A DNA stretch of 64,000 nucleotides from Priestia abyssalis (lineage in GTDB: Bacteria; Bacillota; Bacilli; Bacillales; Bacillaceae_H). The notes under the pieces are model-generated. The model was not told the DNA's origin. It did not search any database and saw only the letters and a list, made by a program, of their open reading frames with translations. The stretch is taken from assembly GCF_002019595.1 (NCBI RefSeq), contig NZ_KV917369.1, positions 2,744,624-2,808,623 of the forward strand, read 5' to 3'. Position 1 is the stretch's first letter, and each line of letters opens with the position of its first letter. The position numbers and the translations under genes were made by a program. Shown here in pieces: positions 41,687-51,140 of the stretch.

Positions 41687-42199
41687 AAAAAACCTCCTTT
41701 TAAAAGTTTGATATGAAGGTATTTTCGACATGTCCGTTATTTGTTCATATCAAATGTTCTCAATCTATTATTCATTCTAAATAAATCCAACTAAATAATT
41801 TAACATTAGGCTATAGAGAAAAATAACTGTAAGTACTGCCATATTTACAAATACACCTACATGATTAGCTAATGAATATGTTCAAAAATTATAATGAGAC
41901 TTATCTAAATACAATTTAAGTTTTTAACATAAGCTTGGCCGTGATTCCTCTTTAGGATTTTGGGTCTCTGTATCTTGAATAGGCTCTCAAAGGTTCTCTT
42001 ATAAGCGGTCGAGAAAGATTGCCGACCGCTTATGCGTAATGAATTTGACATAGGCGCTTTTTGCCTATGTCAAATTCATTATGTGGATTTATATATTCTA
42101 TTCTCTTTTTCTAGTTCTGATTGTTTATTCGTCTACTCTGCAGGTCTATTTTCTGTAAAAAACGATAGAATATATTAACTAGTATTCTTCAAGGATGTG
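41687..42199. other. intergenic region with two perfect stem-loops
   Basis: No gene seen. ATAAGCGGTCG/CGACCGCTTAT lies at 42001-42033, and directly after it a 19-bp perfect stem TAATGAATTTGACATAGGC with its complement at 42037-42081 (loop GCTTTTT). Confidence 0.6.
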
Positions 42200-43168
42200 A
42201 TGGTTTTGTTTGAAATAAAAGACTTCCCTGAATTTTCATGGTCCTATTCCCGGCATAAAACTTGGACGGAATGTGTTCGCAAGTATGGATATGAATATTA
42301 TTTTGCCCATAACGGCTGGCTCTACGATGCTCCGGCATCCGCTCAATATGCCTATCGCCTTAAAAAGCTCGTCAACCTGCCCATTTTGTTTGGTGAAGCC
42401 GTTCATGATGTTATTGAGCATTCGATACAGCAGTACGTGCGAAAGGGCAATCTTCCACATGCAGAGGATTTGGAACAACGTGTACGGACCCGGCTGCGTA
42501 CTGCCTTTCTTGACTCAAGAGACCGCGGAGACGAATGGTATTACAAACCTAACGGCTATACGATGTTATTTGACATGTATTATGAGGGCGAATTGCCTGA
42601 GCAAGGAGTAAAAGAAATTCATGACCGTCTCCGTACATGTTTGCAAAACTTTTTGCATAGTAAATCGTTTCTCGAGCTAACATCCAACTTGAACATAAAA
42701 GTAATGGAACCGGAAAAATTTCGTTCAATGGAGATAAATGGGGTAAAAGTTTACTCGGTCATGGATATGATTTATTATGATAGCGAAAACGACAGATGGA
42801 TCATTGTTGATTGGAAAACAGGCAGATACTCCTCCGATCATATGGGGCAGCTTGCGGTCTATGCGCTCTATTTAATGACCAAGTGGAACATCCCTATTGA
42901 AAAAGTGGCTGTTCGCAACGAATACTTATTGACAGGAAGCTGCCATACATACCATCTCACTTCAATAGACATTCAAGCAATGATTGACCAGATGACGATG
43001 AGTGTACAAGCCATGAAACAGTATCAGCAAGATAAAGAGAGGAACAAACCTGTGCCATTGGAACAATTTCAGCCAACATCCCATACATTCCGATGTCAGC
43101 GCTGCAACTATAAGGAAATGTGCCTTGACAGCAGCGTTAGCAGATCGCTCCCTTATGAATATGCGTAA
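42200..43168 (+). CDS. PD-(D/E)XK nuclease with Cas4/AddB-like Fe-S cysteines
   Basis: About 322 residues from ATG 42200 (AAGG close upstream; GTG 42197 also possible). RecB-nuclease motifs: YSRHKTWTECVRKYGYEYYF at the N-terminus, LFGEAVHDVIEH, then MDMIYYDSENDRWIIVDWKTGR (the D...D-x-K pair) and QLAVYALYL. One N-terminal Cys (25) and C-terminal CxxCxxxxxC (299, 302, 308) match the 4Fe-4S cluster of Cas4 and AddB. No CRISPR or addAB genes adjoin. Probably a 5'-directed DNA exonuclease or repair factor. Confidence 0.85.
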   Translation: MVLFEIKDFPEFSWSYSRHKTWTECVRKYGYEYYFAHNGWLYDAPASAQYAYRLKKLVNLPILFGEAVHDVIEHSIQQYVRKGNLPHAEDLEQRVRTRLRTAFLDSRDRGDEWYYKPNGYTMLFDMYYEGELPEQGVKEIHDRLRTCLQNFLHSKSFLELTSNLNIKVMEPEKFRSMEINGVKVYSVMDMIYYDSENDRWIIVDWKTGRYSSDHMGQLAVYALYLMTKWNIPIEKVAVRNEYLLTGSCHTYHLTSIDIQAMIDQMTMSVQAMKQYQQDKERNKPVPLEQFQPTSHTFRCQRCNYKEMCLDSSVSRSLPYEYA

Positions 43169-43182
43169 CGATAAACAATGCC

Positions 43183-44391
43183 CTATTTTATGATTTCGGG
43201 GCTATATCCTTTCTTCTTCAACGTCATAAAGATTTGTTCGATGTGCGGCCGATCCTTCGTTTCAATTGAAAGGCTCAGTTGTGCATAACCGGGATAAATA
43301 TCTTCTCCCATATAATTAAGAGAGATATCCATGATGTTTCCTTGCAGCTCCGTAATCACCGCCAGAACTTCTTCAAGATGTCCCGGTTTATCTTTAATAA
43401 TGGCAGTCAAGTGTACAAAGCGCCCGGATTCCACCATTCCGCGCCCAATGATTCTTGAAATCACATTCATATCTACGTTTCCACCGCTTAAAATTGCAAC
43501 AACCTTTTTGTTTTTAATCGCTAGTTTGTGATATACCAAAGCAGCAAGGGAGCTCGCGCCTGATCCTTCCACAAGCAATTTGTTCCTCTCAAGCACCATA
43601 AGCATCGTCCGGGCAATCTCCATTTCATCGACACAGTACAGATCATCTACATATCGTTGAATCAGCTGGAATGTGAGTTCCCCAGGCTTTTTGACGGCAA
43701 TTCCATCTGCCATCGTCGGCATGGCTTCAACCGTCACCGGTTTCTTTTCTTTCAGCGACTGCTTCATGCTTGAACAGGCCATCGCCTCGACACCATAAAT
43801 ATGGATCGACGGTTTTTTTTCTTTCACCGCCATCGCAACGCCTGCAATTAATCCACCTCCACCTACCGGACATATAATGGCCTCTACATCGGGAAGCTGT
43901 TCCAGGATCTCAAGCCCTACTGTTCCTTGGCCGGCGATGACCGCTTCATCATCAAAAGCATGAACGAAAGCAGCCCCTGTCTTTTCCTTTAATTCCAACG
44001 CATAGGCAAGCGCTTCATCAAATACATCACCTTGCAGTTCAACGTTTGCTCCATACCGCTTAGTTGCCAGCACTTTGCTTAACGGGGCCCCTTTTGGCAT
44101 TACAATTGTACAAGGAATATTCAGCATATCGCTCGAATAAGCAACACCTTGTGCGTGATTTCCTGCGGATGCGGCAATCACCCCTTTTTGAATCTCTTCC
44201 TTTCCTAATGAAATCATTTTGTTATAGGAACCTCTCACTTTAAAGGATCCTGTCTTTTGCAAATTCTCAAGCTTCAAATAGACCTCATTATGTGAAAGTT
44301 CACTGAACGTTTTCGAGTAGTCTAAGGGAGTGGTATGTACGATGCCCTGCATCTTTTCTCTGGCTTTTAAAATATCTTCAAATAAACTCAC
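43183..44391 (-). CDS. threonine ammonia-lyase with ACT domain
   Basis: 402 residues starting at GTG 44391 (GGAGG eight bases upstream). PLP fold type II: Schiff-base Lys in KTGSFKVRGSYNK near 51, AASAGNHAQGVAYSS, phosphate loop ICPVGGGGLIAGVA. A single C-terminal ACT-like domain (FVHLTAIIKDKPGHLEEVLA then VITELQGNIMDISLNYM). Deaminates threonine to 2-oxobutanoate. No ilv genes are adjacent and no T-box is seen in the leader, so a catabolic TdcB-like role is as likely as isoleucine synthesis. Confidence 0.9.
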   Translation of the reverse strand: MSLFEDILKAREKMQGIVHTTPLDYSKTFSELSHNEVYLKLENLQKTGSFKVRGSYNKMISLGKEEIQKGVIAASAGNHAQGVAYSSDMLNIPCTIVMPKGAPLSKVLATKRYGANVELQGDVFDEALAYALELKEKTGAAFVHAFDDEAVIAGQGTVGLEILEQLPDVEAIICPVGGGGLIAGVAMAVKEKKPSIHIYGVEAMACSSMKQSLKEKKPVTVEAMPTMADGIAVKKPGELTFQLIQRYVDDLYCVDEMEIARTMLMVLERNKLLVEGSGASSLAALVYHKLAIKNKKVVAILSGGNVDMNVISRIIGRGMVESGRFVHLTAIIKDKPGHLEEVLAVITELQGNIMDISLNYMGEDIYPGYAQLSLSIETKDRPHIEQIFMTLKKKGYSPEIIK

Positions 44392-44507
44392 CTTTCAAAC
44401 CTCCTCTATCTGCCTGCTTACAAAATGAAGCACAAACCTCTTTCTATTTTTCACATCCAGCATAAAGTTATTCGTTTTGGAAGAAATAATTAACTTTCCG
44501 CTGAAAC

Positions 44508-44552
44508 CATCCTCCTCTATATTCGTATATATAGGCAATATAGAGGAGGATG
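44508..44552 (+). promoter_or_regulatory. hairpin that encloses the ribosome binding site
   Basis: CATCCTCCTCTATATT (44508-44523) pairs perfectly with AATATAGAGGAGGATG (44537-44552) over 16 bp with a 13-base loop. The 3' arm contains AGAGGAGG, the only ribosome binding site before the ATG at 44561. Confidence 0.75.
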
Positions 44553-44560
44553 ATGATTGA

Positions 44561-45217
44561 ATGGAAATGGTGAGTTCCCGTAACTTATTGACACAACGAG
44601 TCTTACCGCAATTTTTTTTAACTCTTTTAATTAGTTTTACCGGCATGCTGCTCGGGATGGCTTTCATTCCCTTCGGTATTGCGATAGCTGTTTCATTTGT
44701 AGTCCTGATTGTGCTCATTGTAGTGACGATCAAGAGGGCGAAAGACAGGAAAGTGTCCAACTATGGAATCCAAATTTCGATGCCTTTTGTTCATATGCTT
44801 ACCTTTTTAATGGGAATCGGTATTTATCCGGCGATTTCTTCTTATATTTCATCCATGGGTGCTTCTTTAGTCGTGTTGGCCTTTGGTGTAACAACTGCTC
44901 TTTTTGGTACATTATTTGTCTATACGTATGTGACGAAGCGGGACTTTACTTTTTTGGGAAGTACCTTGTTCAGTGCCTTGCTTGCGCTGATCTTACTGTC
45001 GATTGGCGGTATTTTCGTCCAAGCCGAATTTTTCCATCTGACCTTAGCGTGGATTGGCGTCGTCATTTTCTCGGGCTATATGTTATATGATGTATCTAGA
45101 ATGAAACACGCAACTTTCAGTGAAGCGGATGTGCCTGGCGCGGTATTAGATTTATTCTTGAATTTTATTAATCTATTCCTCGATATTTTACGGATTGTGA
45201 ATTCGTTCAAAAATTAA
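44561..45217 (+). CDS. Bax inhibitor-1 family membrane protein (YetJ-like)
   Basis: 218 residues with seven membrane segments. Family ending: MLYDVSRMKHATFS and AVLDLFLNFINLFLDILRIV, carrying the two Asp residues (about 171 and 196) that form the pH- and calcium-sensing pair in B. subtilis YetJ. Expected role: a pH-sensitive calcium leak channel. The ribosome binding site is held in a 16-bp stem, so translation may be conditional. Confidence 0.88.
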   Translation: MEMVSSRNLLTQRVLPQFFLTLLISFTGMLLGMAFIPFGIAIAVSFVVLIVLIVVTIKRAKDRKVSNYGIQISMPFVHMLTFLMGIGIYPAISSYISSMGASLVVLAFGVTTALFGTLFVYTYVTKRDFTFLGSTLFSALLALILLSIGGIFVQAEFFHLTLAWIGVVIFSGYMLYDVSRMKHATFSEADVPGAVLDLFLNFINLFLDILRIVNSFKN

Positions 45218-46080
45218 TACTATAAAAGATCTATTAAAAAATAATGTTGATTTTCTTATGCAACTACCATGGAAGAGCAATAAGCCTTCCATCATCTACA
45301 GAATAAGAAATTAAGCAAATTATGCCGGAGTATGTTTAAACAACCAAAAGAGGCTGGGCGCCTTTTAGATGTCCAAAGGGCACCCAGCCTCTTCGATTGC
45401 TACTAATAAACAAGCGAAGCTTCAACACCATGAAAGCCACCAAAATAACAAAAAGAGACCTCCCTTGAAAAACGGTTAAATTCTCTTGGGAGGGTCCATT
45501 TTTAAATATAACTAATGTGGCGTTTTAACATTCTCAAAAAATTTTAGCTGCAGCTGGCAGGCTTGAACCTGCTTTTTTTGTTGTGTGAACACACTAGAAT
45601 TCAAGCCACAAAGTTCGAATTTCATTAAAAGTACTCTGAATCGTTCATTCACTTAACTATCCCGTCTTTCACTAACCTGCTCTGTTCACCAAGACAGGAT
45701 ATAAATCCCCCCTGTTTAAGGGAGATTAACGTAATTCAGGATTATTGAAAGTAACAATCTTTGAGAAAGTTCTTCCCACGCCCCATGCCTAAAAACAGCC
45801 CATTATGTTGCGTTTGATAAAAGCATAGATTATATTTCGTTTGTTCTCTTGATATCTATAGAGCAATTAAAACAAATAGGAGTAGTGCCAACAAAACGCG
45901 AATTTTGCACGCTAAGAGAATTTTGACTATTTGCTGTTATTCCTACACTAAGTAACTTTCCTCGTTCTTTACTAACACCCCCGTTAATTTCACCATCATT
46001 AGCAATTCCGGATTTTAATTCATATGTTAATGTTAACGTAAACACAATATTAGCCTGTATTTAGGAAAGGAATTGTATAT
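45218..46080. other. intergenic region with terminators and relict array palindromes
   Basis: Hairpin AGAGGCTGGG...CCCAGCCTCT at 45349-45392; GACCTCCC/GGGAGGGTC at about 45,454-45,490; terminator GCAGG-cttgaa-CCTGC with seven T at about 45,557-45,579. Two sequences like the 0.6-8.8 kb array palindrome occur: TTTCACTAACCTGCTCTGTT (then CACCAAG) at 45667-45693 and TTCTTTACTAACACCCCC (then GTTAATTTCACC) at about 45964-45993. No convincing gene. Confidence 0.55.
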
Positions 46081-46910
46081 ATGGTTTTTTCAGATAAAAA
46101 CAATATTTTTAATAATAAAGCCGCAATATTACTTGCAGCAATGAGCTATCAGACATATCCATTCTTTTTAGAAGGGAAACTTATCTTACCAAAAGGCTTT
46201 AAACTTCGATACACCATTCGTGCCTTTGCTAACGTAGAGGATCCTACGGAATTAGTATTCGGTTTTATTGCCGAGTCACAAGATCAAATCATTATAGCGT
46301 TTAGAGGATATGCTGCATATCCTGCAGATCTTTTAGCATCCTATGACATATTTCAAGTTCCCTATCCCTATGCTAAAAATGGAGGAAAAACCTCCCGTGG
46401 GTTTACATGTCTTTATCAATCAACAAGAAACAATTTAATCAGACAATTAAACAACTTTCTACATCAAAAAAGCTGTTTGTTACCGGACACAACTACGGAG
46501 GAGCTCTGGCAACGTTAGCTGCTTTAGATATTGCAGTGAATACCAGATTTGAGACCCCTTTCGTGTATACGTATGGCAGTCCGCGTATCGGAGACCCTAT
46601 CTTTTCTTCCGAATTTAACCAATTAGTAAAAAATAGTATACGAATTGTAAATATTCATGACTCTTTTCCAACTTTCCCAGCAAAAGAGTATCCACCTCCT
46701 TTTACGGAGGAAGGATTATACTATCAACATGTAAAAACAAAGTATCCAATCTCTTTTCAGTTAAATAATACACCACGCAATGATGCGATTGCCTGTTATT
46801 TTAAATACCTCAGCAAAATGAATCCTGATTTTTCTAAATCATTATGCGATGAAAATCCAGGTTTTTGTCCCGATACCCAAATGTGCGTTCCGTTTCGAGG
46901 AACATGCTAA
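46081..46910 (+). pseudogene. class-3 lipase, frameshifted and lacking the catalytic Ser
   Basis: The two overlapping frames together match the intact lipase at 46948 along its whole length. The frame breaks near 46457, where AACAACTTTCT lacks one base relative to AACAAGCTTTCT of the neighbour. In addition, the nucleophile elbow reads GHNYGG instead of GHSLGG, so even a repaired product would lack the Ser. The other active-site features (YTYGSPRIGDP, DSFPTFP, YYQHV) remain. It ends NPGFCPDTQMCVPFRGTC. Remnant of a tandem duplication. Confidence 0.85.
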
Positions 46911-46947
46911 CGTCTGAAAGCTTGAATAAAAGAAAGGAGCTGCATAG

Positions 46948-47874
46948 ATGAATACCACAAGCATAAAGTATATTTTTAACACGAAAGATGCCATATTGCT
47001 TTCGGCCATGATCTATCAGTCATACCAACTCTTTGAAACGGAACCACTTGTCTTGCCAAAAGGATATAGCCTCCGATATACCATACGAGCTCTTGCTGGT
47101 GTCGAGGAGCCAGAAAAGGAAGTATTTGGTTTTATTGCAGAGTCACAAGATAAAATTATTGTAGCTTTTAGAGGAACCCGAACATTTAAGGACAATGAGT
47201 CGGACCAAGACTTATATCAAGTACCATATCCTTTTGTCAGAAATGCAGGAAAAACTCATCGCGGATTTACATGTATTTATCAATCGACAAGAAATGAATT
47301 GATCAGAGAATTAAACAAGCTTTCTACAACAAAAAGACTATTTGTCGCAGGCCACAGTTTAGGAGGAGCTTTAGCCGTATTAGCTGCTTTTGATTTTGCG
47401 GTAAACACCAAGTTTAAAAATCCTTTCGTGTATACGTATGGCAGTCCCCGTGTCGGAGACCCTGACTTTGCTTCCCGCTTCAACCAAACAGTAAAGAATA
47501 GTGTTCGTATTTACAATGTCCATGACATTATTCCTACTTTACCGGATCATGCGTATCCGCCTCCGTTTACAAAAAAAGGATTATATTATCGGCATGTAAA
47601 CATGAAGTATCCGCTCTCTTTCCAGCTGAACAGCTTACCTGTTCGCAATCATGAGATTGTCTGCTATTTTAAAAACCTCAGTCAACAGAATCCTGATTTT
47701 ACTAGAGTATTATGTGCTAAAAACCCGGGTTTTTGTCCCGATACGGGATTATGTGTTCCGTTTATAGGAATATGCGGTGAGAAGAATTCAAGCTCAAAAG
47801 TATGGAGCTTAGGCTGTGAAACAAGTGCCGGCAGATCTAACACCGTATGGAGGTCCAGCGGACGGATATTTTGA
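46948..47874 (+). CDS. class-3 lipase with read-through C-terminus
   Basis: 308 residues. Alpha/beta-hydrolase lipase_3 domain: oxyanion strand IIVAFRGTRTF, nucleophile LFVAGHSLGGALAVLAA, YTYGSPRVGDP, Asp in DIIPTLP and His in YYRHVN, so the triad is complete. No signal peptide is seen. The natural end should be near NPGFCPDTGLCVPFIGIC by comparison with the upstream copy; here the stop is lost and about 34 further residues (GEKNSSSKVWSLGCETSAGR onward) are translated out of frame through an arylsulfotransferase fragment. It follows AAAGGAG. Confidence 0.85.
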   Translation: MNTTSIKYIFNTKDAILLSAMIYQSYQLFETEPLVLPKGYSLRYTIRALAGVEEPEKEVFGFIAESQDKIIVAFRGTRTFKDNESDQDLYQVPYPFVRNAGKTHRGFTCIYQSTRNELIRELNKLSTTKRLFVAGHSLGGALAVLAAFDFAVNTKFKNPFVYTYGSPRVGDPDFASRFNQTVKNSVRIYNVHDIIPTLPDHAYPPPFTKKGLYYRHVNMKYPLSFQLNSLPVRNHEIVCYFKNLSQQNPDFTRVLCAKNPGFCPDTGLCVPFIGICGEKNSSSKVWSLGCETSAGRSNTVWRSSGRIF

Positions 47875-48151
47875 TAATTACTCCATTCAAGAAGTCGATC
47901 TTACAACAGGCAAGCTTCTTTTCTTTTGGAATGTACTGGCTCATATTGATCCGGCCGACTCGATGTTACCCGCGTCATCTGCAACCAGCTCTAATAATAT
48001 TTGGGACTGTTTCCACGTAAATTCAGTTGAAGAGGGGCCAAACAATACACTCCTAATTAGCATGCGTAACATGTGGGCCATATTTTCAGGTAAATGCATT
48101 GAATTCATGTGGTCAAGTCATTGGCACGCCACGGATTGCTCGTTTGTATAA
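47816..48151 (+). pseudogene. arylsulfotransferase fragment
   Basis: The frame carries an internal piece of an ASST-type protein: PYGGPADGYFDNYSIQEVDL then TTGKLLFFWNVLAHI, and NNIWDCFHVNSVEEGPNNTL then LISMRNMWAI. The typical continuation (decision on ligand, LGGK motif) is lost and a different sequence, FSGKCIEFMWSSHW, leads to the stop. Both ends of the original gene are missing. It is fused to the 3' end of the lipase gene. Confidence 0.7.
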
Positions 48152-48647
48152 ACAGCCGTATTAAAATCCTCCATAACGGCACTTGAAAATTCCCCACTCT
48201 CGGCAGAAAATCTCTCTTTTGAGGAGAGAAATATGCTAAAGAATGGGGAGTTTTATTTGATCAAAGAGGTGAAACAAAGAGAAAGTTATTAAAAGTAAAA
48301 GATTATCCCTAATTTAGCTATCCCGCTTCGTTACTTTGAGTACAAACTTTCACAATCATCTCTAAACTTTAACATATATATTTTTTCTTTAAAGTTTTTA
48401 TTTATCTGGCCTGTTGAACAAGATCTCCCAAAATTGCATGAATGCTAGTTTACATAAAAGTTCCTATAGGGAATAGGCCAAGCTAAAACCTCTTGCTGTT
48501 CAAGGGATTTCGGCTTGGCTCACTTTATCGTTTATAAACGATTTTATACATCCTTGATAAATCAATTTTTTTGGCTTCTGATAAAGCCTGATTCTCGCAT
48601 AAAAAAGGCCGGTTTTATGCGATTTCTTCTTTTTTACTCTCATTTAT
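48152..48647. other. intergenic region with hairpins and relict array palindromes
   Basis: No gene. Stems: ATTCCCCACTCT...GAATGGGGAGT at about 48,188-48,253; GCCAAGC...GCTTGGC at about 48,478-48,520; TCGCATAAAA/TTTTATGCGA at 48,594-48,623. Degenerate array-like units TATCCCGCTTCGTTACTTTG (48319) and CTGGCCTGTTGAACAAG (48406). Confidence 0.5.
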
Positions 48648-49268
48648 CTATTTTTCGTTGATTAAGTCTAAAAAATGCTTCAAGATTCTAGCGGTTAATC
48701 CCCAAATGACTTTATCTTCATAGAAATAAAAGTACTCGTCCATCGTTCGCGTTTGCCAGTTATAGTTCGTTCCTCCGGCAATTAAATGAAACGGAAAATT
48801 TTGCTCCGGTTCTGTTTTAACGCTGAGGGTATACCTTTCTGGCTGGGTCTTTTTGAAAAAAGAAAGCGGGACGGTAAAAATTTCCGCTACTTCAGCAGGG
48901 TTCGGTTGGATATTTTCAGCACCGGAAATGACCCCTACATATGGATGGATGATCGTTCCAAATGGCGAAAGCATGTAGTCCAACGGCGAAACATCCATCA
49001 CACTCGCTTCTTTGATACCGAGCTCTTCGGATGTTTCGCGAACGGCGGTGTGCTGTTCATCTTGATCGCTTTCATCCACTTTTCCCCCGGGAAAGCATAT
49101 TTCACCCGGCTGTCGCCTCATATCAAATGAGCGAACTTCAAATAACACATGAATGTCATCCTGTTTTTCGACGAGCGGCACTAACACAGCAAATTTCGAG
49201 AATGTTTCTCCTCCTAAAATGCCCGGGGTTCGATTGCTGAGTTTGGCCGTTAGTTTTTTCATTTCCAT
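48648..49268 (-). CDS. Nudix hydrolase, coenzyme A pyrophosphatase type
   Basis: 206 residues from ATG 49268 (AAGGGGTG well spaced; a GTG at 49280 overlaps that site). The Nudix box GGKVDESDQDEQHTAVRETS then EELGI is preceded by the CoA-specific FEVRSFDMRRQPGEICFPGG. It should cleave CoA to phosphopantetheine and adenosine 3',5'-bisphosphate. Single gene, 39 bp from the ABC exporter stop but upstream of nothing in its own direction. Confidence 0.88.
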   Translation of the reverse strand: MEMKKLTAKLSNRTPGILGGETFSKFAVLVPLVEKQDDIHVLFEVRSFDMRRQPGEICFPGGKVDESDQDEQHTAVRETSEELGIKEASVMDVSPLDYMLSPFGTIIHPYVGVISGAENIQPNPAEVAEIFTVPLSFFKKTQPERYTLSVKTEPEQNFPFHLIAGGTNYNWQTRTMDEYFYFYEDKVIWGLTARILKHFLDLINEK

Positions 49269-49307
49269 CGTACTTATCACCCCTTATGCCGTATTTTGTT
49301 CTTTTTA

Positions 49308-51140
49308 TCATTGTACACGCTCTGTTAACTGAGTATGATACAAGCCGTAATAAGTTCCCTTTTTCCGCAGCAGTTCCTCATGTGTTCCTATTTCTTGCAG
49401 CTGCCCATTATCTAGGACAATAATTTGATTGGCCTTTTGAATGGTGTTGAGCCGATGGGCAATAACGAAGCTTGTTCGTCCTCGCATCAACCGCTCGAGG
49501 GCATCTTGTATATGCAGCTCTGTAATAGTGTCAATGCTGCTTGTCGCTTCATCCAAAATTAAAATGGAGGGATTGGCGAGCAAGGCCCTCGCAATAGAAA
49601 GAAGCTGCTTTTGCCCCTGGCTGATACCGCCCCCGTCTTGTTTCAACATCGTATCATATTGCTTGGGAAGTTTTCGAATAAACGAATCCGCATTGGCAAG
49701 CCTGGCTGCTTCTTCTATTTCCCGGTTGGTTGCTTCAAGTCTTCCGTAGCGGATATTTTCATGAATGGTTCCTTCAAACAGAAAGGGATCTTGCAGTACA
49801 AAGCCCATATGCCCGCGAAGATTTTCGCGTTTAATGGTCCGAATATCATGCCCATCAATAAGAATACTGCCGAGATCAGGTTCATAGAAACGGGAAAGCA
49901 AGTTGATGATCGTCGTTTTTCCAGCTCCTGTCGCTCCGACTAAAGCAACGGTTTCCCCTGGAGAAGCATGAAAGTGAATATTTGTAACCGTGTCCTGCTC
50001 TTTTTCATACGAGAACGATACATGGCGAAATTCCACCTCTCCTTTCACTTCCTTTAGTGAAACGGCCTTTTCTTCCTCTTCCCTCTCTTCTTGTTCATCC
50101 AGCACTTCAAATACCCTTTCCGCTCCCGCTACAGCGGAAAGCAGTGTATTGAATTGATTCGCAAGATCATTCAGAGGGCGTGTAAATTGTCTCGAGTACT
50201 CCACAAATATGACGATCGTTCCAATTGAAATCATTCCTTTAAGGGCCAATACTCCCCCCGCTCCGGCAATGATGGCAAAGCTTAAATTGTTGAGGACATT
50301 CATCAGCTTCGGAATAAAGCCCGCATATGTTTGAGCCCAATATCCGGATTCTTTCAGCTTTTCGTTTCTCATCATAAATTCAGCCATCACTTTTTCTTCT
50401 TGCGAAAAGGGTTTGACGATTCGCTGGCCTGAAATCGTTTCTTCGATGAATCCGTTTAGAGCCCCCAAGTTTTGCTGCTGTTGCTTATATAAAACCCCTG
50501 TCCTTTTCGTAATCCACCTCATTCCTGCAAACATCACCGGAATGATAAAAAGGGTGAAAAGGGTTAAGAGCGGGCTCAGCCAAAGCATGACCACAACCGT
50601 CCCGACAAGTGTGAGCATACTGGAAAAGATTTGGATGACCGAACTGTTTAACGTTGAACTGACGTTTTCGATATCATTTGTCACTCTGCTCATCAGTTCC
50701 CCATGCTGACGCCGATCAAAAAAGGAAATCGGAAGTCGATGAAAATGGCGAAAAAGCCCGGTTCTCATGGAATAGACCGTTTTTTGGGCAATGGTAATCA
50801 TCCCGATGTTTTGAATGAGTAAAGACACTGTATAAAATAAGTATACGAAAGTTAAGCCTATCAAAAGCATAAGCAAACCGCTGTGGTCTCTTGTGACGAT
50901 ATAGTTATCAATGGCTTTGCCGACTAAAAACGGACCAAGCAATCCTAAAAAAGAACTGCAAACAACTAGTAAAAGAATGACGATTAAAAACCATCGATGC
51001 CGGGACAAATAATGCCACAATCTTTTTAACGTTTTCATTGAGTGTTTGGCTTTTTGAGGCGTTTTCTTATATGGAGCCTGTTCATTTCCTGTTAAAGGCG
51101 CTTTTGGATAGCGGAAAGGCTCTTTCAACTGCTTCAGCAT
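49308..51140 (-). CDS. heterodimeric ABC exporter subunit (YfiC-like)
   Basis: 610 residues: six-helix ABC exporter domain (from about 50) and nucleotide-binding domain with Walker A GATGAGKTT, Walker B ILILDEATSSID with the catalytic Glu, and a degenerate signature GISQGQKQLL. It overlaps the upstream partner gene by seven bases. With that partner it forms one consensus and one degenerate ATP site, the usual design of YfiB/YfiC- and BmrCD-type multidrug exporters. Confidence 0.88.
   Translation of the reverse strand: MLKQLKEPFRYPKAPLTGNEQAPYKKTPQKAKHSMKTLKRLWHYLSRHRWFLIVILLLVVCSSFLGLLGPFLVGKAIDNYIVTRDHSGLLMLLIGLTFVYLFYTVSLLIQNIGMITIAQKTVYSMRTGLFRHFHRLPISFFDRRQHGELMSRVTNDIENVSSTLNSSVIQIFSSMLTLVGTVVVMLWLSPLLTLFTLFIIPVMFAGMRWITKRTGVLYKQQQQNLGALNGFIEETISGQRIVKPFSQEEKVMAEFMMRNEKLKESGYWAQTYAGFIPKLMNVLNNLSFAIIAGAGGVLALKGMISIGTIVIFVEYSRQFTRPLNDLANQFNTLLSAVAGAERVFEVLDEQEEREEEEKAVSLKEVKGEVEFRHVSFSYEKEQDTVTNIHFHASPGETVALVGATGAGKTTIINLLSRFYEPDLGSILIDGHDIRTIKRENLRGHMGFVLQDPFLFEGTIHENIRYGRLEATNREIEEAARLANADSFIRKLPKQYDTMLKQDGGGISQGQKQLLSIARALLANPSILILDEATSSIDTITELHIQDALERLMRGRTSFVIAHRLNTIQKANQIIVLDNGQLQEIGTHEELLRKKGTYYGLYHTQLTERVQ

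Noticed and set aside
42200..43168. Calling the PD-(D/E)XK gene cas4 of a CRISPR system
   Set aside because: No cas1, cas2 or repeat array in the window; motifs equally fit the AddB nuclease domain.
44395..44560. T-box or other amino-acid riboswitch before the threonine dehydratase gene
   Set aside because: The leader is short and shows neither a T-box sequence nor a terminator/antiterminator pair in that direction.
45830..46045. 71-codon minus-strand frame before the lipase genes
   Set aside because: It starts with GTG without a ribosome binding site and overlaps a relict copy of the array palindrome, so it is probably chance.
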